64,000 bases of DNA, from contig NZ_JAABLM010000010.1 in assembly GCF_009915155.1 (NCBI RefSeq), positions 1 through 64,000 of the forward strand, written 5' to 3'. The position numbers and the translations under genes were made by a program. Within the stretch, counting starts at the first letter, position 1; each line of letters opens with the position of its first letter. Origin of the DNA: Flavobacterium ichthyis (GTDB lineage Bacteria; Bacteroidota; Bacteroidia; Flavobacteriales; Flavobacteriaceae). This document shows positions 34,743 to 43,596 of this stretch, piece after piece. The notes beneath the pieces were generated by a model that had not been told where the DNA came from, did no database searches, and saw nothing but the letters and a program-made list of their open reading frames with translations.

Positions 34743-35846
34743 TCATACTGCCTCAAACATTTTCCCTGGCAACGGCCGAATCACACCTTTGAGTTCCATA
34801 TTTAACAAAATAGAAGAAATTCTGTAAACCGGGAAACCACATTCTATGGCGATGATGTCTAACAGTTCTTTGCCGTTTTTTTGGAGGAAATCGTAAATTA
34901 GTTTTTCGTCGTCATCGAGTTCTACGAAAAGTTGTTTTTGCACCGGTTTTGCGGTTTCTTGTTTTAAATCCCAATTCATCAAATAAATCACATCCGCGGC
35001 AGAAGTCATCAAATTTGCCTTTTGCGTTTTAATCAAAGTATTGCAACCTTGGCTGTATTTATCAGTAGCTCGTCCGGGAAGTGCAAAAACATCGCGGTTG
35101 TAATCGTTGGCAATATTTGCCGTAATGAGCGAACCACCTTTTTCCGCAGATTCAATCACAAGCGTCGCTTCTGCCATTCCAGCGACAATGCGGTTTCTGC
35201 GAATAAAATTTTCCCTGTCCGGATTTGAAGTGCTCCAAAAATCGGTGAGAAAACCACCGTTTTGCTCCATTTTTGCCACATATTTTTTATGAACTTTTGG
35301 GTAAATTTGGTTCAAACCATGAGCCAAAACACCAACGGTTTGCAACCCAAAATCCATTGCCGCTTGATGTGCCACAATATCCACGCCATAAGCAAAACCG
35401 CTTACAATCAACGGATTTAACGGCGCCAAATCTTCAATAATTTTTCGGCAAGATTCTGTTCCGTACGAAGTAATTTGGCGGGTTCCCACAATGCTAATCA
35501 CTTTTCGGTCGTTAAAATTCATGTTTCCCGAACCAAACATTAAAATAGGACCATCAATGCAATGTTTTAATTTCTCCGGATATTTTTCGTCTAAAAAATA
35601 ATAAGTATCAAGATTATTTTCGCGGATAAATTTCAGTTCGGCTTCGGCTTTTTCAAAAACGGTTTTGTTCTGCAGGTTTTTCACCAAAACCGTTCCTACA
35701 TTATCAATCGACAAGATTTTCTGAGGTTTACTCTCGAAGATTTCCTTTGGGTTTGGAAAGTGATTGAGGAGTTTTTTGGCAACAACATCTCCTACCAATT
35801 CTACTTTTTGTAAGGCTAATATATAAAAAAGTGTTTCGTCGTTCAT
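34743..35846 (-). CDS. dprA: DNA-processing protein DprA
   Basis: About 367 residues from ATG 35846 (MNDETLFYILALQKV); an upstream frame start at 35975 adds an unrelated tail. An N-terminal helical region is followed by the Rossmann-like core: SIVGTRQITSYG, VSGFAYGVDIVAHQAA, REN-FIRRNRIVAGM, and GSLITANIANDYNRDVFALPG. A C-terminal winged-helix-like domain ends KGVIRPLPGKMFEAV. DprA binds incoming single-stranded DNA and loads RecA during natural transformation. Its 3' end is the right border of the accessory island. Confidence 0.93.
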   Translation of the reverse strand: MNDETLFYILALQKVELVGDVVAKKLLNHFPNPKEIFESKPQKILSIDNVGTVLVKNLQNKTVFEKAEAELKFIRENNLDTYYFLDEKYPEKLKHCIDGPILMFGSGNMNFNDRKVISIVGTRQITSYGTESCRKIIEDLAPLNPLIVSGFAYGVDIVAHQAAMDFGLQTVGVLAHGLNQIYPKVHKKYVAKMEQNGGFLTDFWSTSNPDRENFIRRNRIVAGMAEATLVIESAEKGGSLITANIANDYNRDVFALPGRATDKYSQGCNTLIKTQKANLMTSAADVIYLMNWDLKQETAKPVQKQLFVELDDDEKLIYDFLQKNGKELLDIIAIECGFPVYRISSILLNMELKGVIRPLPGKMFEAV

Positions 35847-35935
35847 GGCAAATAATTGAAACTCAAAGAAAAGAAAAATCACTGAAATTGTTAATAAAAT
35901 TTGTTGATAAAATTTTAAAAAACCACCCGAAACTG

Positions 35936-35943
35936 TAATTTTG
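35936..35943 (+). promoter_or_regulatory. Promoter -7 box of the HU-CCDC81/SPOR gene
   Basis: TAATTTTG fits TANNTTTG only 6 bases before the ATG at 35949, so the transcript would start at or next to the start codon (leaderless). A T-rich stretch near 35913 could be the -33 region. Confidence 0.42.
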
Positions 35944-35948
35944 TTTTT

Positions 35949-36890
35949 ATGAAAATTGAGCACCACATATCGCAATTATTGTATCGCTACCAATGTGTAA
36001 CCGTTCCCGGATTTGGGGCTTTTCTTACAGAAATGCAACCTGCACGACTGTTAGAAAGCAATTCGGCATTTTATCCGCCCAGAAAAATTATTTCTTTTAA
36101 CGGAAATCTAAAAAACAACGACGGTCTTTTGGCAACGCATATTTCGCAAAACGAAAAAATTTCTTACGAAAATGCGGTGCAAGACATCAACAATGCGGTG
36201 GAATCTTGGAAAAATGAACTCCAGAATAACCAACCTTTAACCTTAAATAACATCGGTCAATTTTCATTAAACACCGAAGGAAATCTGCGTTTCGAACCCT
36301 CAGAAACCATTAATTATTTCACCGGATCTTTCGGGTTAAATAGTTTTGTTTCGCCGGCAATCACAAGAGAAATTTTTGCTGAAACCGAAACTGCTGCACA
36401 AGAAATTCCGGTATTGCAATTAGAACCCGAAAAAACTTCTCGACCTTACTTTAAATACGCTGCGATTTTCGTGTTAGGCTTAGGAACGGCAGGTTTTTTT
36501 GCCAATAATTTTTACAATAATTACCAAGACAATATTGCGGCCGAAAATTTGATGGTGCAAAAAGAAGTGCAGAAAAAAGTGCAGGATAAAATTCAGGAAG
36601 CCACGTTTTTTATCGAGACGCCACTTCCCGCTGTGACACTTTCGGTAAAAGAGCAAAAACTCAATTACCACATCGTTGCCGGCGCTTTTCGAAATGAAAA
36701 TAACGCGCAGAAAATTTTTGAAAAATTGAGTGCCAAAGGTTTCAAAGCCCGCCGAATCGACAAAAACCGTCACGGATTACACCCTGTTTTGTACGGCAGT
36801 TTCACCACGCTTGCGGAAGCCCAAACGGAAATGAAAAAAATTCAAAAAACCGAAAACGCCGAAGCCTGGCTACTCATTCAAGAATTATAA
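35949..36890 (+). CDS. HU-CCDC81 and SPOR domain protein
   Basis: 313 residues. Residues 1-130 form two HU-like CCDC81-type units (CVTVPGFGAFLTEMQPAR, LNNIGQFSLNTEGNLRFEPS). One membrane helix is at about 160-180 (YFKYAAIFVLGLGTAGFF). A periplasmic linker (QKEVQKKVQDKIQE) leads to a C-terminal SPOR domain (about 235-313, YHIVAGAFRNENNAQKIFEKL). SPOR domains bind denuded peptidoglycan at division sites, and the N-terminal part is a cytoplasmic module of unknown ligand found in many Bacteroidetes. Confidence 0.87.
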   Translation: MKIEHHISQLLYRYQCVTVPGFGAFLTEMQPARLLESNSAFYPPRKIISFNGNLKNNDGLLATHISQNEKISYENAVQDINNAVESWKNELQNNQPLTLNNIGQFSLNTEGNLRFEPSETINYFTGSFGLNSFVSPAITREIFAETETAAQEIPVLQLEPEKTSRPYFKYAAIFVLGLGTAGFFANNFYNNYQDNIAAENLMVQKEVQKKVQDKIQEATFFIETPLPAVTLSVKEQKLNYHIVAGAFRNENNAQKIFEKLSAKGFKARRIDKNRHGLHPVLYGSFTTLAEAQTEMKKIQKTENAEAWLLIQEL

Positions 36891-36892
36891 AA

Positions 36893-36926
36893 TACATTCC
36901 CGATTGTTTGCATCGGGATTTTTTTG
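36893..36926 (+). terminator. Terminator of the HU-CCDC81/SPOR gene
   Basis: ATTCCCGAT, loop, ATCGGGATTTTTTT directly after the stop. Confidence 0.8.
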
Positions 36927-36983
36927 GGCCTTCCTCGATTTATAACTTCACAATAAGCAAGAAAAATCCTGCAAAAAGGTGTC

Positions 36984-37095
36984 AATCCCGAAGCTTCGGG
37001 ACGCTGTATCTTTTATTATCGCTTGTGATTGGAACCACAAGCAATTGATAAAAAGGATGCCGCTTCAACCGTTAACGCAACCCCAGTTCAGGTGA
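36984..37095 (-). repeat. Dispersed hairpin repeat, copy E
   Basis: Reverse orientation: TCCCGAAGCTTCGGGA, CGCTGTATCTTTT, a hairpin, AAAAGGATGCCGCTTC, then AACCGTTAACGCAACCCC. It mirrors copies A and C. Confidence 0.75.
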
Positions 37096-37132
37096 AAAAT
37101 TTCGGTTATAGAAACATTTCTGACTTTGGCAT

Positions 37133-37172
37133 AAAAAAAATCACCCCAAAAAATTATATTCTTGAGGTGATT
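37133..37172 (-). terminator. Terminator of the Cys/Met metabolism gene
   Basis: On the minus strand AATCACCTCAA pairs with TTGGGGTGATT and is followed by eight Ts (A run 37133-37140 on the plus strand), 21 bases beyond the stop. Confidence 0.75.
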
Positions 37173-37192
37173 GTATTTTGAATTAAAAAAAT

Positions 37193-38338
37193 TTAAGCCA
37201 AAGCCTGCTTTAAATCTTCCAATAAATCGTCGATATCTTCAATTCCAACACTCAAACGAACCAAGTCGTCAGAAATTCCGATTTCTTGTCTCTTATCCTC
37301 CGGAATTGAAGCGTGAGTCATCAAAGCCGGATGATTGGCCAAAGATTCAACACCTCCCAAAGATTCTGCCAACGTGAAAATTTTTAATTTTTCTAAAAAA
37401 GAAATTGCATCTTCTTTTTTCCCAGATTTAAAAGTAAACGAAACCATTCCCCCGAAACCATTTTGCATTTGTTTTTTGGCAATTTCATGAAACGGATGAT
37501 TTTTCAATCCCGGATAAAAAACAGTTTCAATAGCTGGATGTTCGCTTAAGAAAGCCGCTACTTTTTCACCGTTTTCGCAATGTCTTTGCACACGCAAATG
37601 CAACGTTTTGATTCCTCTCAAAACCAAAAAAGAATCCATTGGTCCTAAAGTCGCGCCAGTGGCAAACTGCTGAAAATGCAATTGTTCTGCCAAATCTTTG
37701 TCTTTAATAATCAAAGCTCCGGCAATCACATCAGAATGCCCGCCTAAATATTTTGTTGCAGAATGCATCACCACATCAGCTCCTAAATCAAGCGGTTTTT
37801 GTAAATATGGCGTTGCAAAAGTATTGTCAACTGCAAAAAGTAATTTTTTTTCTTTGGTAATTTTGGCAATGGCTTCAATATCAGCTAATTTCATCAAAGG
37901 ATTCGTTGGCGTTTCTACCCAAACCAACTTTGTATTTTCATTAATCAACGAACGAAATTTCTCTAAATCGTTCATGTCCACGAAGTGAAATTTAATTCCA
38001 GAATCTTTGTAAATTTTAGTAAACATTCGGTACGTTCCGCCGTATAAATCGTCCATTGCAATCACTTCATCACCTGCTTTTAACGAACGCAACAAACAAT
38101 CTGTTGCTGCCAAACCAGACGAAAAAGCCAAGCCTTTTGCCCCGTTTTCAATACTTGCCAAAGCGTCTTCAAGAGCCGTTCTGGTTGGGTTTGCTGCACG
38201 ACTGTATTCATAATCTCCCAAAGGTTTCCCTGGACTGGATTGCACATAAGTTGAGGTTTGATAAACTGGCGGCATCACAGCTCCAGTTGAAGGATCGTGG
38301 TGCTGGTTTCCGTGTATGGTTTTAGTGTTAAATTTCAT
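37193..38338 (-). CDS. Cystathionine gamma-synthase / gamma-lyase family enzyme
   Basis: 381 residues of the PLP-dependent Cys/Met metabolism family. The PLP lysine lies in SATKYLGGHSDVIAG (about 200-214); YEYSRAANPTR, SSGLAATDC and VWVETPTNPLMK are family signatures. It could be cystathionine gamma-synthase or gamma-lyase; the two cannot be separated confidently by eye. A TAAATTTG box (38371-38378 on the minus strand) with TTTG further upstream fits a promoter. Confidence 0.9.
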   Translation of the reverse strand: MKFNTKTIHGNQHHDPSTGAVMPPVYQTSTYVQSSPGKPLGDYEYSRAANPTRTALEDALASIENGAKGLAFSSGLAATDCLLRSLKAGDEVIAMDDLYGGTYRMFTKIYKDSGIKFHFVDMNDLEKFRSLINENTKLVWVETPTNPLMKLADIEAIAKITKEKKLLFAVDNTFATPYLQKPLDLGADVVMHSATKYLGGHSDVIAGALIIKDKDLAEQLHFQQFATGATLGPMDSFLVLRGIKTLHLRVQRHCENGEKVAAFLSEHPAIETVFYPGLKNHPFHEIAKKQMQNGFGGMVSFTFKSGKKEDAISFLEKLKIFTLAESLGGVESLANHPALMTHASIPEDKRQEIGISDDLVRLSVGIEDIDDLLEDLKQALA

Positions 38339-38370
38339 ATAAATGATTATTTAAATTTCAATATTTTGGG

Positions 38371-38378
38371 CAAATTTA
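38371..38378 (-). promoter_or_regulatory. Promoter -7 box of the Cys/Met gene
   Basis: TAAATTTG on the minus strand, 33 bases before the ATG, with TTTTG about 16 bases upstream. Confidence 0.48.
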
Positions 38379-38434
38379 CTGTTTAATTTTTGGACAAAAC
38401 CCCTAACTTTATAAATAATTAACACACCACAGCC

Positions 38435-39211
38435 ATGAAAAATCTTTGTTTGATTTCCCTAATCGCCTTATCGTTTGTAGGTTGCAAAAAAGATCCGAAA
38501 GAAAATCCGGAAACTGCAGGAACACTTTCTTTTAAAACAGAAAATTTTGAAAAGAAAACCACATTGCCGTGTGATCAAGACGTTTGTGCGACCGTAAAAA
38601 TTTCGGTTCCAACGGCTGAAAATGTTCCAGTTGCGGCCGATAGCATCAATAATAAAATTTTCAATACCGTGAGAAGCATTGTTTATTTTGGTGAAAAACC
38701 CACCAACAGCAAGACTTACCAAGAAATCATGGACAAGTTTATTGCTTCGTACGAAAATTTGAAACAAAAATATCCAGACGAAAGAGCGGGTTGGGAAGCC
38801 AAAATTGATGCGAAAATTACCTACGAAACTGAAAATGTAATCAATGTTTCCGTTGAAAATTATATGTTTACCGGTGGAGCTCACGGTTATCAAGGCATTC
38901 GCTCGCTTTTGTTTGATGCCAAAACCGGGAAAGAGTTGAAATTAAAAGATTACATCAAAGACGAAGCTTCTTTGTTGGCCATGGCCGAAAAATTATTCAG
39001 AGAAAAATATAAAATTGGTGCTAACGACCCCATCAACAAAACAGGATTAATGTTTGAAGGCGAGAAATTTGCGTTGCCGCAAAATATTTTTTTCACCAAA
39101 GACGGTTTGCTTTTGTACTACAATACTTACGAAGTTGCCGCTTATGTAGAAGGTGCCAAAGAAGTTTTAATTCCGTACAATCAGTTGGAAGGAAACCTTC
39201 TATTGAAATAA
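38435..39211 (+). CDS. DUF3298/RsiV-like lipoprotein
   Basis: 258 residues. The lipobox FVGC is followed by KKDPKENPE. NYMFTGGAHGYQGIRSLLFD and GKELKLKDYIKDE match the DUF3298/PdaC region of RsiV-like proteins; a leading DUF4163-like part precedes it. In Bacillus, RsiV senses lysozyme and controls a sigma factor, but no sigma gene is adjacent here. Envelope location is clear; the role is not. Confidence 0.82.
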   Translation: MKNLCLISLIALSFVGCKKDPKENPETAGTLSFKTENFEKKTTLPCDQDVCATVKISVPTAENVPVAADSINNKIFNTVRSIVYFGEKPTNSKTYQEIMDKFIASYENLKQKYPDERAGWEAKIDAKITYETENVINVSVENYMFTGGAHGYQGIRSLLFDAKTGKELKLKDYIKDEASLLAMAEKLFREKYKIGANDPINKTGLMFEGEKFALPQNIFFTKDGLLLYYNTYEVAAYVEGAKEVLIPYNQLEGNLLLK

Positions 39212-39244
39212 AGTTTTGTTTCTTTGCTTAAATTCTAACAAATA

Positions 39245-39595
39245 ATGAACAAAATTTATTACCTCGCCTCTTGCGATACCTGCCGGAAAATAATCAAAAA
39301 CCTGCCAGAAAATGATTTGCAATATCATGACATTCGTCAAAATCCTTTAACCGAAAAAGAAGTGGATGAGTTGAAAGATTTAGGAGGAAGTTACGAAGCA
39401 CTTTTCAGCCGAAAGGCACAATTGTATAAATCCTTAAATCTTAAAGACCAAAAACTTACCGAAGCAGATTTTAAAAAATATTTGCTCAAACATTACACTT
39501 TTTTGAGTCGGCCGGTTTTTGTCATTGAGGGTAAAATTTACATTGGCAACAGCCAAAAAAATATTTTAGAAGTACACAAAGCATTACAAGGCTAA
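39245..39595 (+). CDS. ArsC/Spx-like thioredoxin-fold protein
   Basis: 116 residues. The N-terminal redox motif is CDTCRK (about 9-14), with KNILEVHKALQG at the end and FLSRPVFVIEGKIYIGN, where the cis-proline of the ArsC family lies. Members are arsenate reductase-like or Spx-like; both Cys are present, favouring a thiol-redox role. Short gap of 33 bases after the DUF3298 gene. Confidence 0.82.
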   Translation: MNKIYYLASCDTCRKIIKNLPENDLQYHDIRQNPLTEKEVDELKDLGGSYEALFSRKAQLYKSLNLKDQKLTEADFKKYLLKHYTFLSRPVFVIEGKIYIGNSQKNILEVHKALQG

Positions 39596-39636
39596 CAATC
39601 TCGGGTGTAAATACCGCTTGGCAAGCACAATTTCAT

Positions 39637-39644
39637 TATCTTTG
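39637..39644 (+). promoter_or_regulatory. Promoter -7 box of the yicC-gmk unit
   Basis: TATCTTTG with TTG at 39618-39620, about 17 bases apart, 26 bases before the yicC ATG. Confidence 0.55.
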
Positions 39645-39669
39645 TAGCTATTTATTTTTTTTCGAAAAT

Positions 39670-40527
39670 ATGATACAGTCAATGACCGGTTTTGGAAAAG
39701 CAACGCTTCAATTGCCAACCAAAAAAATAACCGTTGAAATAAAATCCTTGAACAGCAAAGGTTTGGACCTAAATGTTCGTACGCCATCAGTTTACCGCGA
39801 AATGGAACTTGGACTTCGCAACAAAATTGCTTCGGCTTTAGAACGTGGCAAGATTGATTTTTCGCTTTATATTGAAATTACTGGAGAAGAAACTTCGTCA
39901 AAAATTAATGTTCCCATTGTTAAATCCTACATTAGCCAATTGCAAGAAGTGGTTAACGGCGATGCTACCGAACTGCTTAAAATGGCGGTGAGAATGCCCG
40001 ATGCTTTAAAAACTGAACGCGAAGAAATTGACGAAAACGAGTGGAAAACCATTGAAGGCGTTGTGGAAAAAGCTTTGGAAAACATTATCAATTTCCGCAC
40101 CACCGAAGGTGTGGCGCTCGAAAGAGAATTTTTGCTTCGCATTGCTAATATATTAAAGTTAATGAACGAAACTGTAGCTTTAGACGGCGAACGCATTGCC
40201 ACGGTAAAAACCCGATTAAAAACCGCCATTGAAGAGTTAAGCGTAAATGTTGACGAAAATAGATTTGAGCAAGAATTGATTTTTTACCTCGAAAAATACG
40301 ATATTACCGAAGAAAAAGTTCGGCTTGAAAACCACCTAAATTATTTCATAGAAACCCTTGCGGGAAAAGAAGCCAATGGTAGAAAACTGGGATTTATCAC
40401 ACAAGAAATTGGTCGCGAAATTAACACTATGGGTTCGAAATCTAATCATGCTCAAATGCAGAAATTGGTGGTTCAAATGAAAGACGAACTCGAAAAAATA
40501 AAAGAGCAAGTGCTCAACGTGCTGTAA
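39670..40527 (+). CDS. yicC: YicC/YloC-family endoribonuclease
   Basis: 285 residues starting MIQSMTGFGKATLQLP, the YicC signature, with KSLNSKGLDLNVR, EREFLLRI, and the C-terminal GREINTMGSKSNHAQMQ. YicC of E. coli is a ribonuclease that also affects the small RNA RyhB. It is encoded next to gmk in many bacteria, as here (74 bases downstream). Confidence 0.92.
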   Translation: MIQSMTGFGKATLQLPTKKITVEIKSLNSKGLDLNVRTPSVYREMELGLRNKIASALERGKIDFSLYIEITGEETSSKINVPIVKSYISQLQEVVNGDATELLKMAVRMPDALKTEREEIDENEWKTIEGVVEKALENIINFRTTEGVALEREFLLRIANILKLMNETVALDGERIATVKTRLKTAIEELSVNVDENRFEQELIFYLEKYDITEEKVRLENHLNYFIETLAGKEANGRKLGFITQEIGREINTMGSKSNHAQMQKLVVQMKDELEKIKEQVLNVL

Positions 40528-40601
40528 AAAAAACCATAAAAACCGATAATTAGAACCCACTTAGCCTAAAGCTATATGGCTTAAGCTTAAAGCAAAACAC
40601 A

Positions 40602-41177
40602 ATGAATAACGGAAAATTACTGGTATTTTCAGCTCCATCAGGTTCCGGAAAAACCACAATTGTTAGATACCTTCTTGATCAAAAAGAACTACACCTTGAT
40701 TTTTCAATCTCGGCGACTTCGCGCGAAAAAAGGGGAGAAGAAGTACATGGTCGTGACTATTATTTTTTATCAAACGAAGAATTTCAGCAGAAAATTAAGG
40801 AAAATGCCTTTGTAGAATATGAAGAAGTGTACAAAGATAATTTCTACGGCACGTTAAAAAGTGAACTTGAACGCATTTGGGCAACGGGAAAACACGTGAT
40901 TTTCGACATCGATGTTATAGGAGGATTAAAAATAAAGGAACAATTTCCGAAACAAACCTTGGCTATTTTCGTAAGTCCACCTTCGGTTGAAGAATTGGAA
41001 AGAAGGTTGCGTTACCGTCAAACCGAAAGCGATGAAAAAATTGCAATGCGATTGGCAAAAGCCGAAAAAGAAATCGCCAAAGCGCAAAATTTTGATGTGA
41101 TTTTGAAAAACTACGACCTTGAAATCGCTAAAACGGATGCATATAAACTGGTGCATGATTATTTGAAAATGATTTGA
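40602..41177 (+). CDS. gmk: Guanylate kinase
   Basis: 191 residues. P-loop SAPSGSGKTTI (9-19), then the GMP-binding SATSREKRGEEVHGRDYYFLSNEEF, and FYGTLKSELERIWATGKHVIFDID. It converts GMP to GDP. Normal length. Followed by an octad repeat array (H3) before nadD. Confidence 0.95.
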   Translation: MNNGKLLVFSAPSGSGKTTIVRYLLDQKELHLDFSISATSREKRGEEVHGRDYYFLSNEEFQQKIKENAFVEYEEVYKDNFYGTLKSELERIWATGKHVIFDIDVIGGLKIKEQFPKQTLAIFVSPPSVEELERRLRYRQTESDEKIAMRLAKAEKEIAKAQNFDVILKNYDLEIAKTDAYKLVHDYLKMI

Positions 41178-41284
41178 GAAGTAGCAAAGTAGCATAGTGA
41201 CAGAGTTGCAAAGTTTTTTTTGGCTCGAATTTTTGCTCTGAAACTTTGAGACTCTGCAACTTGAAACTCTTCAACTCTGAAAAA
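41168..41284. repeat. Octad repeat array H3 between gmk and nadD
   Basis: Units of about 8 nt: CAAAGTAG, CATAGTGA, CAGAGTTG, CAAAGTTT; then, after about 20 bases, inverted-type units CTCTGAAA, CTTTGAGA, CTCTGCAA, CTTGAAA, CTCTTCAA, CTCTGAA. Confidence 0.75.
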
Positions 41285-41285
41285 A

Positions 41286-41867
41286 ATGAAAATAGGCTTA
41301 TATTTCGGAACGTTTAACCCCATTCATGTTGGGCATTTGATTATCGCCAACCACATGGCAGAATTTTCGGATTTAGACCAAATTTGGATGGTAGTAACGC
41401 CACATAATCCGCATAAAAAGAAAAGCACATTGCTGGATGATCATCATCGGTTGCAAATGGTTTTTTTAGCAACAGAAGATTATCATAAAATCAAACCTTC
41501 GGATATCGAATTTAAGTTGCCTCAACCCAATTATACTGTGAATACTTTGGTACATTTGGAGGAAAAATTCCCCGAATATGAATTTTCCTTAATTATGGGC
41601 GAAGACAACCTTAATTCACTTCATAAGTGGAAAAATTACCAAGTAATATTAGCGCGACACAACATTTTCGTCTATCCACGTATCAATACCGAAACCATTG
41701 ATAAAGAACTGATTAATCATCCAAGAATAAAAAAGGTAAAAGCGCCAATCGTAGAAATTTCTTCTACAGATATTCGCGAAAATATTAAAGCCGACAAAAA
41801 CGTAAAGCCGTTACTTTCTTCGAAAGTTTGGGAATATATCGACCATAATTTGTTTTACAAAAAATAG
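41286..41867 (+). CDS. nadD: Nicotinate-nucleotide adenylyltransferase
   Basis: 193 residues. The nucleotidyltransferase motif GTFNPIHVGHLIIAN (8-22) and the C-terminal ISSTDIREN (the family signature S-S-T-x-I-R) are both present. It forms deamido-NAD from nicotinate mononucleotide and ATP. Follows gmk in the same direction across a repeat array. Confidence 0.95.
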   Translation: MKIGLYFGTFNPIHVGHLIIANHMAEFSDLDQIWMVVTPHNPHKKKSTLLDDHHRLQMVFLATEDYHKIKPSDIEFKLPQPNYTVNTLVHLEEKFPEYEFSLIMGEDNLNSLHKWKNYQVILARHNIFVYPRINTETIDKELINHPRIKKVKAPIVEISSTDIRENIKADKNVKPLLSSKVWEYIDHNLFYKK

Positions 41868-41907
41868 ACCTTAACAAAGCTTTACCAGATTTAAGCGAGT
41901 GGTTTTG

Positions 41908-41915
41908 TAAATTTG
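41908..41915 (+). promoter_or_regulatory. Promoter -7 box of the alcohol dehydrogenase gene
   Basis: TAAATTTG, 16 bases before the ATG. No clear -33 element. Confidence 0.45.
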
Positions 41916-41931
41916 TTCAAAATTTATAAAT

Positions 41932-43098
41932 ATGCTTAACTTCGAATTATATAACCCGACAAATCTTGTATTCGGGAAAAACCAAATCGCAAAACTTTCA
42001 GAATTAATTCCTCTAAATGCCAAGATTCTCATCACTTATGGCGGGGGAAGCATCTTTAAGAATGATGTTTATAATCAGGTAATTACAGCTTTAAAGGATT
42101 ATAACCTAACCGAATTTGGAGGAATTGAACCCAATCCGCGTTACGAAACCTTAATGAAAGCAGTGGAAATTATTCGCGAACAAAACATTGATTTCATTCT
42201 TGCTGTTGGTGGAGGTTCTGTTATTGACGGTACTAAATTCATTTCTGCAGCCGTAAAATTCTCCGGAAACCCAATGGATATTCTTCACAAACGACTTCTA
42301 ATAAAAAATATGGATGAAGTGGTGCCTTTCGGAACTGTCCTCACTTTGCCTGCAACTGCAAGTGAAATGAATTCTGGCGCTGTTATTACCATTAATGAAA
42401 CGCAGGAAAAATTGTCGTTTGGAGGTTCGGCATTGTTCCCAAAATTTTCAATTTGCGATCCGAAGGTGGTGGCTTCTTTACCAAAACGTCAGATTCAAAA
42501 TGGAATTGTTGACGCTTTTACGCACGTGTTTGAACAATACCTTACGTATCCTCACGATGCCATGTTGCAAGACCGAATTTCGGAAGGAATTTTACAAACA
42601 CTTATAGAAATTGGTCCAGATGTTGTGGAAAATCCTACGGATTATAAATTGGCATCAAATTATATGTGGAGTTGCACAATGGCGCTAAATGGGCTTATCC
42701 AAAAAGGCGTCCCAACCGATTGGGCAACACACATGATTGGCCACGAACTTACCGCACTTTTTGAAATTGACCATGCAAGAACTTTGGCCATCATCGGACC
42801 TAATTTATACCGCGTAATGTTTGAATCAAAAAAAGAAAAACTAGCACAATATGGCGAGAGAGTTTGGAATATTCAAAACAAAACTATAGAGGAAACTGCA
42901 AAAGAAGCCATAGAAAAAACCGTAACTTTTTTCCACAAAATGGGGATGCAAACCAGGCTTTCAGAATATACACAAAACTACTCATCAACGGCTGAATTTG
43001 TAGTAAATCGCTTTGAGAAACGAGGTTGGAAAGCCATGGGTGAACGCCAAAATATTACGCTTGAAAAAGTAAAAGAAATCGTGGAAATGAGTTATTAA
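41932..43098 (+). CDS. Iron-containing alcohol dehydrogenase (YqhD/BdhA-like)
   Basis: 388 residues. The NAD(P)-binding region is AVGGGSVIDGTKFISAA (about 95-111). The metal ligands are spread over residues 190-290, including DAFTHVFEQYLT, MIGHELTALFEIDHA with the conserved His-His pair. It likely reduces aldehydes with NADPH. Followed by repeat copy F and a hairpin at 43294-43334. Confidence 0.9.
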   Translation: MLNFELYNPTNLVFGKNQIAKLSELIPLNAKILITYGGGSIFKNDVYNQVITALKDYNLTEFGGIEPNPRYETLMKAVEIIREQNIDFILAVGGGSVIDGTKFISAAVKFSGNPMDILHKRLLIKNMDEVVPFGTVLTLPATASEMNSGAVITINETQEKLSFGGSALFPKFSICDPKVVASLPKRQIQNGIVDAFTHVFEQYLTYPHDAMLQDRISEGILQTLIEIGPDVVENPTDYKLASNYMWSCTMALNGLIQKGVPTDWATHMIGHELTALFEIDHARTLAIIGPNLYRVMFESKKEKLAQYGERVWNIQNKTIEETAKEAIEKTVTFFHKMGMQTRLSEYTQNYSSTAEFVVNRFEKRGWKAMGERQNITLEKVKEIVEMSY

Positions 43099-43164
43099 AA
43101 GCTTTCCCAGTACTTAGAGACTATGCATTTTTTATACGTTTGTCGGCACGCAAAGTGGCGAGCG

Positions 43165-43245
43165 TTTAAAGAAAGCTCTTATGCCCCGATAGCAGCGAAA
43201 ACCCGATTTTTCTTCGGGTTGAAGCGAATAGCGGGATTTACAATT
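43165..43245 (+). repeat. Dispersed hairpin repeat, copy F
   Basis: GCCCCGATAGCAGCGAAAACCCG, TTTTTCTTCGGG, then GAAGCGAATAGCGGGATT, the classic start and end of the family. Confidence 0.75.
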
Positions 43246-43293
43246 AAAATACAAAACCAAGTGTTGCTCCAAAAAAAAAACACGAAAAAATCA

Positions 43294-43334
43294 AAAGGCA
43301 CTCCCGAAAAAAATTTTCAGAGAGTGCCTTTATC
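43294..43334. terminator. Hairpin, possible terminator
   Basis: AAAGGCACTC pairs perfectly with GAGTGCCTTT around an 18-nt loop. The T run after it is short on the plus strand and long on the minus strand. Confidence 0.5.
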
Positions 43335-43564
43335 AAAACACCAAAAACAAATTTTAACTCTTGCAATAACCATTCAAAAAATTGCAAGCTTTAACGTATG
43401 CGTTGTAACCAACTCAATATTGAAAACGCAAAAACTGGTATTGCATTGTGTTGAAAATCATAATATTAAGTTAAAAGTGAATTGGAGCAATATTTTAAGA
43501 AGTGGTTTCTGATAAAATTTGACTAAAGACTTGTTTTTTGTTGCGATGTTCGTGGGAATTTGAG

Positions 43565-43572
43565 TATTTTTG
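43565..43572 (+). promoter_or_regulatory. Promoter -7 box of gpsA
   Basis: TATTTTTG, 25 bases before the gpsA ATG. The nearest TTG is about 24 bases upstream. Confidence 0.45.
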
Positions 43573-43596
43573 AGCGAACAAACCCAAACTTAAGAA

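Larger units (their letters stand above)
36891..37192. other. Intergenic region between convergent genes
   Basis: 302 bases holding two terminators (36893-36926 plus, 37133-37172 minus) and an inverted copy of the dispersed hairpin repeat (36984-37095). No gene seen. Confidence 0.6.
43099..43596. other. Intergenic region without a recognised gene
   Basis: 498 bases. It has repeat copy F (43165-43245), a hairpin (43294-43334) and the gpsA promoter box (43565-43572). An open frame of 129 codons crosses the repeat and hairpin and shows no protein-like composition, so it is not called. Confidence 0.5.

Noticed and set aside
43123..43512. Open frame of 129 codons after the alcohol dehydrogenase
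   Set aside because: It runs through a dispersed repeat and a hairpin, has an unusual Lys/Cys-rich composition and no partner frame; not considered coding.
43333..43564. Possible small RNA or transposase remnant
   Set aside because: No conserved structure or protein motif could be seen on either strand.
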